6,657 nucleotides of DNA from Anaerolineae bacterium (GCA_020848855.1 JADLHH010000456.1:1-6657); one strand, 5' to 3'. Positions 1 to 6,226 are shown, counted from the stretch's first letter. Program-made: numbers and translations. The notes: generated by a model not told the origin, from the letters alone.

Positions 1-1095
1 CGCCTGCCCGGCGATGTCGCGATGATCCACCTGCTCGATGAGCGTGGACAGATTATTGACTCGCGCGCCTACGACCGCTTTGGCGAACCGATAACACCCG
101 TGGATCAGCGATTCATTGCTCAGGGCGTTCGTTCCAGCGACGCGGTGCTCTGGGAAGGCGCCAAGCTCCCGATCAGCAGCTTCGCCAGTGGGATGACCTC
201 ACCGCTCCGGCACGGCGAAACGCTGATGGGGATGCTCACGCTGTTCAGCCGCAGCACCGTCTACGACGACAACAACCTGCGTCTGTTCAACGGCATCGCC
301 ACACAGGCAGCGCTGGCGCTCCACAACGCCGAGCTGTATCAGATTCAGGCGAACTACGCCGTGCATCTCGAAGATATGGTCGCCGAGCGCACAAAGGAAC
401 TTCAGTCCGCCCAGCAGCTTCTGATCCGCTCGGAAAAGCTGGCGTCGATCGGGCATCTGGCGGCAAGCATCGCTCACGAGATCAACAACCCGCTCATGCC
501 CATTGGCTTGCTGTTGGAGCGGCTGGTCGACGACTTGCAGGACGCCGGCGTGAAGATCGATTTTCAGGAAATCGAGATGATACAGGAGCACGTCGAGCGC
601 ATCCGGCGCATCGTCAGCAGTCTGCTGGATTTTGCCCGGCAGGATGCCAATCTGCGCCCGCTGGACATGAACAAGCTTATCGAGAATATCCTCAAGCTGA
701 ATCACAAGTTCTTCGAACACGAGCGCATCCGCGTTGAATCGAACTTTGCCACCACGCCGCCTGTCTTCGGCAGCAAGGATCAGCTCGAAGCCGTATTTAT
801 GAATCTTGCCCTCAATGCGCAGGCAGCAATGACCGGTGGAGGCAAACTGACGGTACGCACGTATAACGACAGGAATCAGGTTGCAATCGATTTCGTCGAT
901 ACAGGCACGGGAATCGCCAAAGAAGACCTCAACCGCATCTTCGATCCATTCTTCTCAACCAAGCCAACCGGCACCGGACTCGGTCTGTTCGTGTGCTACA
1001 GCGTGGTCGAAGGGCATCATGGCACGATTGAAGTCGAAAGCGAAGTTGGCAAAGGGACGCGCTTCACCGTTCGACTGCCGACCTACGAAGGGTAA
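1..1095 (+). CDS. Sensor histidine kinase with GAF domain, 5'-truncated by the window edge
   Basis: The reading frame is open from base 1, so only the last 364 residues are visible and the true start lies upstream. Numbering from the first codon, residues 1 to about 110 look like the C-terminal part of a GAF sensory domain. A charged signalling helix follows at about 111-141 (AERTKELQSAQQLL), then a HisKA dimerisation/phosphoacceptor domain with His159 in AHEINNPL. The HATPase_c domain fills about 258-362: N-box Asn272 in NLALNAQAAM, G1 box DTGTG starting at Asp300, F-box FDPFFSTK, and G2 box GTGLGL at 324-329. All ATP-binding and phosphorylation residues are present, so the kinase should be active. 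It should autophosphorylate on the His and pass the phosphate to a response regulator. No membrane segment is visible, which suggests cytosolic sensing, but the missing N-terminus could hold one. No response-regulator gene follows; the next gene is convergent. The input signal is unknown. The family call is very secure. Confidence 0.95.
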   Translation, partial: RLPGDVAMIHLLDERGQIIDSRAYDRFGEPITPVDQRFIAQGVRSSDAVLWEGAKLPISSFASGMTSPLRHGETLMGMLTLFSRSTVYDDNNLRLFNGIATQAALALHNAELYQIQANYAVHLEDMVAERTKELQSAQQLLIRSEKLASIGHLAASIAHEINNPLMPIGLLLERLVDDLQDAGVKIDFQEIEMIQEHVERIRRIVSSLLDFARQDANLRPLDMNKLIENILKLNHKFFEHERIRVESNFATTPPVFGSKDQLEAVFMNLALNAQAAMTGGGKLTVRTYNDRNQVAIDFVDTGTGIAKEDLNRIFDPFFSTKPTGTGLGLFVCYSVVEGHHGTIEVESEVGKGTRFTVRLPTYEG

Positions 1096-1131
1096 ATCCT
1101 CGGCGGTCTGGTCAACACAATGCTCGATGAC

Positions 1132-1166
1132 AAAAAAGATGCGTGCCCATTCAGGTACGCATCTTT
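1132..1166 (-). terminator. Intrinsic terminator of the leftward 1207-2232 gene
   Basis: Arms 1135-1147 and 1154-1166 pair over 13 bp (one G-U pair) around a 6-base loop (1148-1153). Read leftward, the hairpin is followed by a run of six U (complement of 1132-1137), the classic Rho-independent layout, about 40 bases past the stop codon of the leftward gene. For the rightward kinase gene the same hairpin has only three T, and these lie inside the stem. It is therefore probably weak in that direction, although it sits between two convergent genes and could help separate them. Confidence 0.85.
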
Positions 1167-1206
1167 GCTGATGTCTGGATGTCCAGATGCTGATCGGCAG
1201 CCCGGC

Positions 1207-2232
1207 TTACTCCGGCTTCCACGTCGCAGCGAAATCACTGTCCGTAAGTCTTCCCGCGGCATAGGCTTGCGCCGACGCCAGATCGGTCGCAACGGTGATC
1301 AACTCTGTGTTTTCGGTGCAGTCGAGCATCCGCGTGCCAATGCCCGCCACATCCGAACCGAGCGCCGCGCTCTGCTTGGCGAGCGCGTTCATCACCTGCG
1401 GAAGCAGCGTTCGCATCGCCCTACCCTGGGTCGTGCAGACGCTCACCACCAGCGTCGAACCAAACGACGTATCGACCAGACCGACACCACTTTCGGCAAT
1501 CGAAAATTCCGACATCACGGCTTCGATTGCCGCGTAATCGACCGATGCGGCTTCCGAGGTCATCTCCCCGGCGGCAGTTGGCGGCACTTCGGTGGGCAGC
1601 GCTTCCGTCGGTTCGGCTTCGGTCGGCGCAATCTCGGTTGGCAAAGCGACTTCGGTCGTTTCTTCGGTAGCTGCCACAACGGCGGCTTCGGTCGGCGTTT
1701 CCAGAGCCTCGACCACCGCCGTCGGCGTCGATGTCACCAGCGGCGTGCCCGTATTCTGCAGCAGGAGCACCAGCAGAACCAGCGCGATCACAATCACGGC
1801 GACAACGGCTATTACCGGGAATGGGCTGCGGCGCGCCGGCGTGGGCGGAGGTGCCTGTTTGCGCTGCGTTGGTTTCGAGACAGCCGTTTTGGGCGGCGCG
1901 GTGATTTCGTCTTCCGGCAGCCCGGCAGGCGATTCAGGCATGGTGTCCGGCGCTAGGGGCGTGATCTTGGGCTTCGGCGGGCTTAGCTCTTCCGCCTGAG
2001 CCAATAGTTCGGCAGCGCCGGGATAATTCGGATCGATATTCAGAACATTTTCCAGGGCTTTACGCCCGGTTTCGGGGTCGGTCACCGCATGAGCGTAGAT
2101 CCACCAGGCATCTGCATTCTCACTATCCGCGTCAAGAACCGATTCGAGGAGTGCTCTGGCTTCGTCCAGCTCTCCCGCTTCGACGAGATCATACGCTCGT
2201 GCGAGAGGCGATTGCGTTTCGTCACTGCTCAT
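1207..2232 (-). CDS. Single-pass membrane protein: TPR-like N-terminus, Pro/Thr/Glu linker, unknown extracytoplasmic domain
   Basis: I do not recognise a named family for this 341-residue protein. Residues about 8-80 are helical and TPR-like (AYDLVEAGELDEARALLE, then a second repeat ending in LNIDPNYPGAAELL). A proline-rich cytosolic stretch follows (about 85-133), then two Arg (134-135) and a hydrophobic helix at about 138-159. The positive charges before the helix predict N-in/C-out topology. Residues about 168-222 are a low-complexity Pro/Thr/Glu linker. The C-terminal domain (about 230-341) alternates predicted strands and helices and has two Cys (266 and 305) that could form a disulfide outside the cell. 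The ATG at 2232 is supported by an AGGAG 10 bases upstream and a plausible promoter just before it; a terminator follows. The gene appears monocistronic. A role as a cell-surface or envelope protein is inference; no catalytic motif is seen. That the gene is real is well supported, its function is not. Confidence 0.85.
   Translation of the reverse strand: MSSDETQSPLARAYDLVEAGELDEARALLESVLDADSENADAWWIYAHAVTDPETGRKALENVLNIDPNYPGAAELLAQAEELSPPKPKITPLAPDTMPESPAGLPEDEITAPPKTAVSKPTQRKQAPPPTPARRSPFPVIAVVAVIVIALVLLVLLLQNTGTPLVTSTPTAVVEALETPTEAAVVAATEETTEVALPTEIAPTEAEPTEALPTEVPPTAAGEMTSEAASVDYAAIEAVMSEFSIAESGVGLVDTSFGSTLVVSVCTTQGRAMRTLLPQVMNALAKQSAALGSDVAGIGTRMLDCTENTELITVATDLASAQAYAAGRLTDSDFAATWKPE
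1567..1731 (-). repeat. Degenerate PTE-type low-complexity repeat inside the membrane-protein gene
   Basis: This stretch encodes residues about 168-222 of the leftward membrane protein. Short units such as PTEIA, PTEAE, PTEAL and PTEVP recur every five to six residues, seen on the + strand as recurring ttcgg/tcggt words. It reads as an unstructured acidic linker that would hold the C-terminal domain away from the membrane. Such repeats commonly vary in length between strains. Confidence 0.75.
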
Positions 2233-2242
2233 GCAAACCGTT

Positions 2243-2247
2243 CTCCT
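2243..2247 (-). promoter_or_regulatory. Ribosome-binding site of the membrane-protein gene
   Basis: On the minus strand this reads AGGAG, ending 10 bases before the ATG at 2232-2230. It supports that ATG as the start and the leftward strand as the coding one, against a competing open frame on the + strand. Confidence 0.7.
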
Positions 2248-2270
2248 GCGTGGTAAGCCTGCACCATTGC

Positions 2271-2300
2271 AGTGTACAACGAAAAGTTAAAACGGCGCAA
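2271..2300 (-). promoter_or_regulatory. Possible sigma-70-type promoter of the membrane-protein gene
   Basis: Reading leftward, TTGCGC (2300-2295) and TACACT (2276-2271) are separated by 18 bases; each matches four of six consensus bases. Transcription would start near 2264, giving a leader of about 30 bases that contains the AGGAG site. The element starts just past the terminator of the tRNA gene, where an independent promoter would be needed. The match is moderate and could be chance. Confidence 0.4.
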
Positions 2301-2303
2301 ACG

Positions 2304-2330
2304 AAAAACCCACTTTTGTAAAGTGGGTTT
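2304..2330 (-). terminator. Intrinsic terminator of tRNA-Leu
   Basis: Arms 2306-2316 and 2320-2330 are perfectly complementary (11 bp, three-base loop; opening the top pair gives a five-base loop). Read leftward, the stem runs into a five-U tract (complement of 2304-2308). It begins three bases after the tRNA CCA end, so the tRNA transcript is short and probably monocistronic. Confidence 0.9.
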
Positions 2331-2333
2331 GCG

Positions 2334-2418
2334 TGGTGCCCCGGAGAGGACTCGAACCTCCACGTCCAAAAGGACACAGGCCCTCAACCTGCCGCGTATG
2401 CCATTCCGCCACCGGGGC
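2334..2418 (-). tRNA. tRNA-Leu, anticodon GAG
   Basis: The complement folds into a complete class II tRNA of 85 nt. Acceptor arms GCCCCGG and CCGGGGC pair over 7 bp, followed by discriminator A and an encoded CCA. The D stem is GCG/CGC. The anticodon stem GCAGG/CCTGT holds the loop TTGAGGG, so the anticodon is GAG, reading CUC and CUU leucine codons. The long variable arm GTCC-TTTT-GGAC and discriminator A are typical of leucine tRNAs. The T arm is GGAGG-TTCGAGT-CCTCT. It is flanked by its own consensus promoter and terminator. The anticodon and fold were worked out by hand and are unambiguous. Confidence 0.97.
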
Positions 2419-2432
2419 GAATAATTGAGCCG

Positions 2433-2438
2433 TATTAT
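2433..2438 (+). promoter_or_regulatory. Possible rightward -10 element for plsX, sharing the tRNA promoter box
   Basis: The bases TATTAT match the -10 consensus at five of six positions and overlap the leftward TATAAT within one symmetric TATTATA (2433-2439). No good rightward -35 is present; 17 bases upstream reads CACCGG. A rightward start near 2445 would give plsX a leader of about 94 bases. The other candidate I saw for plsX, TTGCAG (2467-2472) with TAGCAT (2488-2493), has a short 15-base spacer. The plsX promoter is therefore unresolved. Confidence 0.25.
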
Positions 2439-2461
2439 ACTCTTGGCGTCGCTCATGTCAA
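2434..2461 (-). promoter_or_regulatory. Consensus sigma-70-type promoter of tRNA-Leu
   Basis: Reading leftward, a perfect TTGACA (2461-2456) is followed after 16 bases by a perfect TATAAT (2439-2434). Transcription should start near 2427, about nine bases before the mature tRNA 5' end at 2418. Such a strong promoter fits a stable-RNA gene. Exact identity at both hexamers makes this the most secure promoter in the window. Confidence 0.9.
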
Positions 2462-2538
2462 TCCTTTTGCAGCGGCGCAAACCGGTGTAGCATTACCTTC
2501 AATGGATTTGTGCAATTCAGCAGAACAGGCAAAATCCT

Positions 2539-3549
2539 ATGCGTATCGCCCTTGATGCAATGGGCAGCGATGACTTTCCCGCGCCGGATGTCGCCGGGGC
2601 GGTGCTGGCGGCGCGCGAATTCGGCGACACAATTCTGTTGGTCGGAAACCCTGCGCAGATCGAGCCGGAGATGGCGAAACATTCGACAGCCGGGTTGAAG
2701 CTAGAGATCGTCCCGGCGAGCGAGATTGTCACCATGGACGACAAGCCGAGCGTCGTCGGCAAAGCCAAGCCGGATTCTTCGATGCACGTCGGCATGAACC
2801 TGATTCGCGACGGCAAAGCCGACGCTTTCGTCACCGCCGGAAACACCGGCGCGGCGCTGAGCATCGCAACACTATACACGCTCCGGCGCATACCGGGCGT
2901 CAAGCGCCCCGCCCTGAGCGCCATCCTGCGCCTGCGGGGTCAGGCAGTGATTTTGTTGGATGTCGGCGCCAACGCTGATTCCAAGCCGGAATGGCTGGCA
3001 CAGTTCGCGCTCATGGGCAAAATCTACGCGAAGAACTCGCTGAATCTCGAAAATCCGAAAGTCGGCTTGCTCTCAAATGGCGAAGAAGAAGGCAAAGGCA
3101 ACGCGCTTGTTCACGACGCCAGCGCGTTGATCGCCGGGCTGCCGCTCAATTTCGTCGGCAATGTCGAGCCAAAAGACCTGCTCAGCGGCGGAGCAGATGT
3201 CGTCGTGAGTGACGGCTTCGTCGGCAATATTCTGATCAAGTCGCTTGAAGGCGCGACCAGCACAATGGGCAAGCTAATCCGCGAAGAAATCATGAGCAGC
3301 ACGATTTCAAAGCTGGGCGGGCTGCTGGCGCGAGGCGCGTTTCGCCGTGTTTACAAACAAGTTGACCCATTTGAGGTCGGCGGCGCACCCCTTTTGGGGG
3401 TCAATGGTGTTGTAATTATCGGTCACGGTCGTTCCAACGACCGTGCCATCAAAAACGCCATCGGTCAGGCGCGAAAAGCGGTGACCGGGCATGTGATCGA
3501 ATCAATTGAGGCAGGGCTGAAAGAACAGGCGGAAGTCGAGAGGAGGTAA
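2539..3549 (+). CDS. plsX: Phosphate acyltransferase PlsX (acyl-ACP:phosphate acyltransferase)
   Basis: PlsX is a peripheral, membrane-associated enzyme. It makes acyl-phosphate from acyl-ACP and inorganic phosphate, supplying PlsY for the first acylation of glycerol-3-phosphate in phospholipid synthesis. The 336 residues match the usual full length. Diagnostic segments are in order: MRIALDAMGSDD at the N-terminus (a variant of the common DAMGGDHAP), FVTAGNTGAAL at about 98-107, LLDVGANAD at about 139-147, VGLLSNGEEEGKGN at about 175-188, SDGFVGNILIKSLEG at about 224-238, and GAPLLGVNG...IGHGRSNDRAIKNAI towards the C-terminus. The ATG at 2539 starts exactly at the conserved N-terminus, though its Shine-Dalgarno is weak (AGG at 2527-2529). 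The gene diverges from tRNA-Leu and is followed 28 bases later by fabF, with which it is very likely cotranscribed. Its last two codons, AGG AGG, form the apparent ribosome-binding site of fabF. Confidence 0.97.
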   Translation: MRIALDAMGSDDFPAPDVAGAVLAAREFGDTILLVGNPAQIEPEMAKHSTAGLKLEIVPASEIVTMDDKPSVVGKAKPDSSMHVGMNLIRDGKADAFVTAGNTGAALSIATLYTLRRIPGVKRPALSAILRLRGQAVILLDVGANADSKPEWLAQFALMGKIYAKNSLNLENPKVGLLSNGEEEGKGNALVHDASALIAGLPLNFVGNVEPKDLLSGGADVVVSDGFVGNILIKSLEGATSTMGKLIREEIMSSTISKLGGLLARGAFRRVYKQVDPFEVGGAPLLGVNGVVIIGHGRSNDRAIKNAIGQARKAVTGHVIESIEAGLKEQAEVERR

Positions 3550-3577
3550 GCGGCGCAGTCGCCGCTTAGTCAAACAT
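3541..3577 (+). promoter_or_regulatory. Hairpin-bridged ribosome-binding site for fabF at the plsX stop
   Basis: AGGAGGT (3541-3547), a perfect complement of the 16S anti-Shine-Dalgarno core, forms the last two plsX codons plus the first stop base. It is 31 bases from the fabF ATG, too far for normal initiation, and no start codon lies at a usable distance after it. The gap holds a perfect 9-bp stem (3547-3555 with 3560-3568, loop CAGT) whose first three bases are the plsX TAA. Folded, it leaves nine unpaired bases (3569-3577) between the stem and the ATG, a normal spacing. Structured sites of this kind are known from bacteriophage T4 genes 25 and 38. No U-tract follows, so it is not an intrinsic terminator. 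The sequence and pairing are certain; the function is inferred. Confidence 0.6.
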
Positions 3578-4840
3578 ATGGAGCTATTACGAAACGGACG
3601 ACCGCGTGTCGTCATCACCGGGTTGGGGACGGTAACGGCGCTCGGCGGCGTGAAAACGCTGTGGGACAGCCTGAAAGCTGGAAAATCGGGAATCCGCCGC
3701 ATCGAGACCATCCCGATTGAGCACGTCCCAGTGAAAATCGGCGGTGAGGTGCGCGGTTTCGACCCGACAGACTGGATCGAGCACAAGGAAGCCCGCCGAA
3801 TGGGGCGCGCGTCGCATTTCGCGGTCGCGGCTGCCGCCCAGGCAATCGAGGACGCGGGGTTGAACTCCGAGCTAATCGAAGCGGAAGGCGAGCGCGTCGG
3901 CGTGGTCGTCGGCACGACGCTGGGCGCGCACGAAATGGCGGAACAGAACACGTTCAAGTACAAAACATCCGGGTTCCGCAAGCCGAACCCGCTCACGCTG
4001 ATCAATTCGCTGCCGAACATGCCGGGGCATTACGTCAGCCGCTTCTTCCGCGCATTCGGTCCGCTGCTTGCCCCATCAACGGCGTGCGCCGCCGGCACAC
4101 AGTCAGTCGGTGAAGCCAGCGAGATGATCAAGAACGGTCGCGCCGATATGATCATCACCGGCGGCGTGGAAGCTGTGCTGCAGGATTACGCCATCGCCGG
4201 GTTTGAGGCGATGGACGCGCTGGCGACGGGCTACAACGACAATCCCGAAGCCGCCAGCCGTCCGTTCGACCTGAATCGCAACGGCTTCGTGTTCAGCGAA
4301 GGCGCTGCCATGCTGGTCGTCGAAAGCCTGAGCCACGCTATGAAGCGCGGGGCGCGGATATACGCCGAAATCCTCGGTCATGCATCGTCGTCGGATGCGT
4401 TCCACATCGCCGCGCTCGACCCGACCGGTAACGGCGCGTGGCGCTCGATGCGCTGGGCGCTGGAGAATGCTCACGTCAATACCGACGACATTCAGTACAT
4501 CAACGCGCACGGTACCAGCACGCAAGCCAACGACTCGATGGAGACGCTGGCGATCAAGCGGCTGTTCGGCGAGCAGGCGTACAACATCCCGGTCAGTTCA
4601 ACCAAGAGTATGCTCGGTCACGCGCTCGGCGCATCCGGTGCGATTGAAATCGTCGCCTGCGTGATGAGCCTCGTCGACGGTGTCCTGCACCCGACCATCA
4701 ACTACGAGACGCCCGACCCGGTTTGCGACCTCGACTACGTGCCGAACGTCGCCCGCGATTTCAAGGGGCTGAAATACATCCTGTCCAACAGCTTCGGTCT
4801 TGGCGGTCAGAATGCTTCGATTGTCCTCGCCTCAATCTAG
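3578..4840 (+). CDS. fabF: Beta-ketoacyl-ACP synthase II (FabF/KAS II)
   Basis: This cytosolic enzyme performs the elongating Claisen condensation of type II fatty acid synthesis, joining malonyl-ACP to acyl-ACP with release of CO2. The 420 residues are the usual full length. The thiolase fold begins at VVITGLGTVTALG (about 11-23). The catalytic triad is intact: Cys170 in STACAAGTQSVGEA, His311 in NAHGTSTQAND, and His348 in STKSMLGHALGASG, with the conserved Lys343. Phe406 in SNSFGLGGQN corresponds to the gatekeeper Phe of KAS II enzymes. The segment SSDAFHIAALDPTGNGA replaces the more usual SSDAYHMTAP-type loop; I read this as lineage variation. The ATG at 3578 is the only sensible in-frame start before the conserved N-terminus but lacks a nearby Shine-Dalgarno; see the hairpin site just upstream. 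The gene follows plsX by 28 bases and ends before a strong terminator. FabB is the main alternative name; the acyl-chain range cannot be read from sequence. Confidence 0.95.
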   Translation: MELLRNGRPRVVITGLGTVTALGGVKTLWDSLKAGKSGIRRIETIPIEHVPVKIGGEVRGFDPTDWIEHKEARRMGRASHFAVAAAAQAIEDAGLNSELIEAEGERVGVVVGTTLGAHEMAEQNTFKYKTSGFRKPNPLTLINSLPNMPGHYVSRFFRAFGPLLAPSTACAAGTQSVGEASEMIKNGRADMIITGGVEAVLQDYAIAGFEAMDALATGYNDNPEAASRPFDLNRNGFVFSEGAAMLVVESLSHAMKRGARIYAEILGHASSSDAFHIAALDPTGNGAWRSMRWALENAHVNTDDIQYINAHGTSTQANDSMETLAIKRLFGEQAYNIPVSSTKSMLGHALGASGAIEIVACVMSLVDGVLHPTINYETPDPVCDLDYVPNVARDFKGLKYILSNSFGLGGQNASIVLASI

Positions 4841-4865
4841 ACCTGCTCGATAGCCCTGCCCAACG

Positions 4866-4898
4866 CGCGCCGCACAGTGAGTGTGCGGCGCGTTTTTT
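4866..4898 (+). terminator. Intrinsic terminator of the plsX-fabF unit
   Basis: A perfect GC-rich 11-bp stem (4866-4876 with 4882-4892) with loop GTGAG is followed directly by six T (4893-4898). It lies 25 bases after the fabF stop codon. This closes the lipid unit and implies that the TPR gene downstream needs its own promoter. Confidence 0.93.
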
Positions 4899-4910
4899 GC
4901 ACATGATGGG

Positions 4911-4916
4911 TATAAT
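4911..4916 (+). promoter_or_regulatory. Probable -10 box for the TPR-protein gene
   Basis: A perfect TATAAT, preceded by TGGG, lies 12 bases after the fabF terminator and 30 bases before the proposed GTG start. A start site near 4923 would leave a leader of about 24 bases. No recognisable -35 hexamer exists at 16-18 bases, because that position falls in the terminator stem. The call rests on the -10 box and on the need for a promoter after a strong terminator. Confidence 0.5.
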
Positions 4917-4946
4917 AAGCCCAATTCGGTAGAAGACCGGGCTGTC

Positions 4947-6191
4947 GTGGAATCGTATCGCAGCATTGACGAACTCCTCAACCGGCGTGATGTCAAGCGC
5001 GCCGAAATCCTGATCGCGCGCTATCTGCGTGCCGAGCTTTCGGTTCAGGAGCGCGCCGCGCTGTTGATCGCCCGCGCCCGCGCCCGGCTCATGACTGCTC
5101 GCGCTGACGACGCGCTGGACGATCTGCACCACGCCCGCACGCTGCTGCCCGACGACTTCGACACTCCGACGACGCTGGAACTGCTCGGCGACGCGCATTT
5201 CGCGCGGTTCGAACTGGCAAGCGTTGGCTTTGCCGACCGCAACGACACCGCGCAGGCACTCGTCGCCTACGAACGGATTCCGGCGGATTTCCCGCAGTAC
5301 GGCAACCGGGGCTGGATTTTCTACCAGCGCGGACGAGTTTACCTAACCGACAACCGCATCGACGATGCCGTCGAGTGCTTCCAGCGGGCGCTGTTGATGC
5401 CCAGCATCATCCCGGCGCTGACCGCCTACTGCTATGAGCGGTTGGGCTTCGTCGCCTTTTACGAGCGGCGCGACTTCGACCAGGCGCTCGGCTTCCTGAA
5501 CAAAGCGGCTGCGACCTATCCAACCACCGAAGATCGCCTGTGGCTCGTTCACGTTCACACGCTGCGCAGCCGCGTTTACCGCGAAATACACCATTTCGAC
5601 TCCGCCGTCGATGCCGCGAACAGCGCGATCAGCGTTGCAAACAGCGCCGAAGGCAAAGCCGGGCTGCCCGAAGCCCTGCTCAGCGCCGCCGAAACGCTCG
5701 CACCGCTCGACGGGCGCGAAAAAGACGTCATCGCACATTTGCAGCAGTATGTCCAGATGAGCAAGAAGCCGCTCGGCATCGACGTGACGTGGTCGCGCAT
5801 CCACGAGATGCTTGGCGACGCCTATTACAAGACCAATCAGCTTCAGAACGCCGTCAGCGCGTATCAGGCATCGCTCCAGTTCAACCCGTATTCGCCGTGG
5901 GAGCAGTCGCTGTACTATCGCATCGCCCGGACGCTGTACCAGATGAGCGAATATGAGCGGGCGATTCAGGCAATTAAGACGATGATGCAATCCGCCGAAG
6001 CCGACGGGCAGCCTGTCAGCGACTATCACGCTTACCAGATTCTCGGCAATTCATATTTCGCGCTCAAAGGCTACGAGCAGGCGATGGCGGCGTATCAAGC
6101 GGCGCTTGACATCGCACCCGCCAACGCCGACGGATTGGACAAAATCCGGCAGTATTACCAGTTCGCCCAGGACTTGAGCCGCCCTGTATAA
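4947..6191 (+). CDS. Cytoplasmic tetratricopeptide-repeat (TPR) protein
   Basis: The 414-residue protein is almost entirely helical repeats, with no signal peptide and no membrane segment. About six or seven TPR-like helix pairs are visible, at about 72-105, 122-155, 160-192, 199-232, 282-315, 320-352 and 360-393. The clearest are HEMLGDAYYKTNQLQNAVSA and YQILGNSYFALKGYEQAMAA, with the TPR pattern of Gly/Ala and Tyr at helix contacts. TPR arrays bind protein partners; none can be named here and no enzyme motif is seen. The frame stays open upstream to a GTG at 4881, but that lies inside the fabF terminator. I chose the GTG at 4947 because it follows the -10 box, has a weak AGAAG about 10 bases upstream, and begins a helical, charged N-terminus (ESYRSIDELLNRRD). 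The start is less certain than the gene. trmFO follows after 35 bases on the same strand. Confidence 0.85.
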   Translation: MESYRSIDELLNRRDVKRAEILIARYLRAELSVQERAALLIARARARLMTARADDALDDLHHARTLLPDDFDTPTTLELLGDAHFARFELASVGFADRNDTAQALVAYERIPADFPQYGNRGWIFYQRGRVYLTDNRIDDAVECFQRALLMPSIIPALTAYCYERLGFVAFYERRDFDQALGFLNKAAATYPTTEDRLWLVHVHTLRSRVYREIHHFDSAVDAANSAISVANSAEGKAGLPEALLSAAETLAPLDGREKDVIAHLQQYVQMSKKPLGIDVTWSRIHEMLGDAYYKTNQLQNAVSAYQASLQFNPYSPWEQSLYYRIARTLYQMSEYERAIQAIKTMMQSAEADGQPVSDYHAYQILGNSYFALKGYEQAMAAYQAALDIAPANADGLDKIRQYYQFAQDLSRPV

Positions 6192-6192
6192 T
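6187..6192 (+). promoter_or_regulatory. Possible -10 box for trmFO overlapping the TPR stop codon
   Basis: TATAAT here spans the last Val codon and the TAA stop of the TPR gene. A start near 6199 would leave a leader of about 28 bases before the trmFO ATG. No convincing -35 is present; the best is TTCGCC at 6162-6167 with a 19-base spacer. A Val-stop codon pair can give this hexamer by chance, so readthrough from the TPR gene is equally likely. Confidence 0.25.
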
Positions 6193-6226
6193 GAAGTCAG
6201 CCTGAAGCACGACGAAAGTGTTCGAA

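Noticed and set aside
199..720. Minus-strand open frame of 173 codons inside the histidine kinase
   Set aside because: It is antisense to intact kinase motifs and has no domain of its own.
1174..1187. Short inverted repeat TCTGGA/TCCAGA near the convergent junction
   Set aside because: The stem is only five to six bases with a tiny loop and no T-tract; the adjacent 13-bp hairpin explains termination.
1567..1731. Recurring ttcgg words considered as a CRISPR or protein-binding array
   Set aside because: The spacing follows codon repeats for Pro/Thr/Glu units in the minus-strand protein; there are no conserved long repeats or unique spacers.
1120..1956. Long + strand open frame of 278 codons opposite the membrane-protein gene
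   Set aside because: Its translation is Arg/Gly/His-rich with no domain, and it begins in the terminator stem region. The minus-strand gene has a Shine-Dalgarno, a transmembrane helix and recognisable organisation.
2229..2480. Minus-strand open frame of 83 codons covering the tRNA
   Set aside because: It is a translation through tRNA-Leu and its terminator; the apparent peptide is the conserved tRNA sequence read as codons.
3547..3568. Reading the plsX/fabF hairpin as an intrinsic terminator
   Set aside because: No T-tract follows (next bases are GTCAAACAT) and fabF starts nine bases later, so termination here is unlikely.
5343..6029. Minus-strand open frame of 228 codons opposite the TPR gene
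   Set aside because: It is a shadow of GC-rich codon structure; the + strand frame shows clear repeated TPR units and the minus frame shows no domain.
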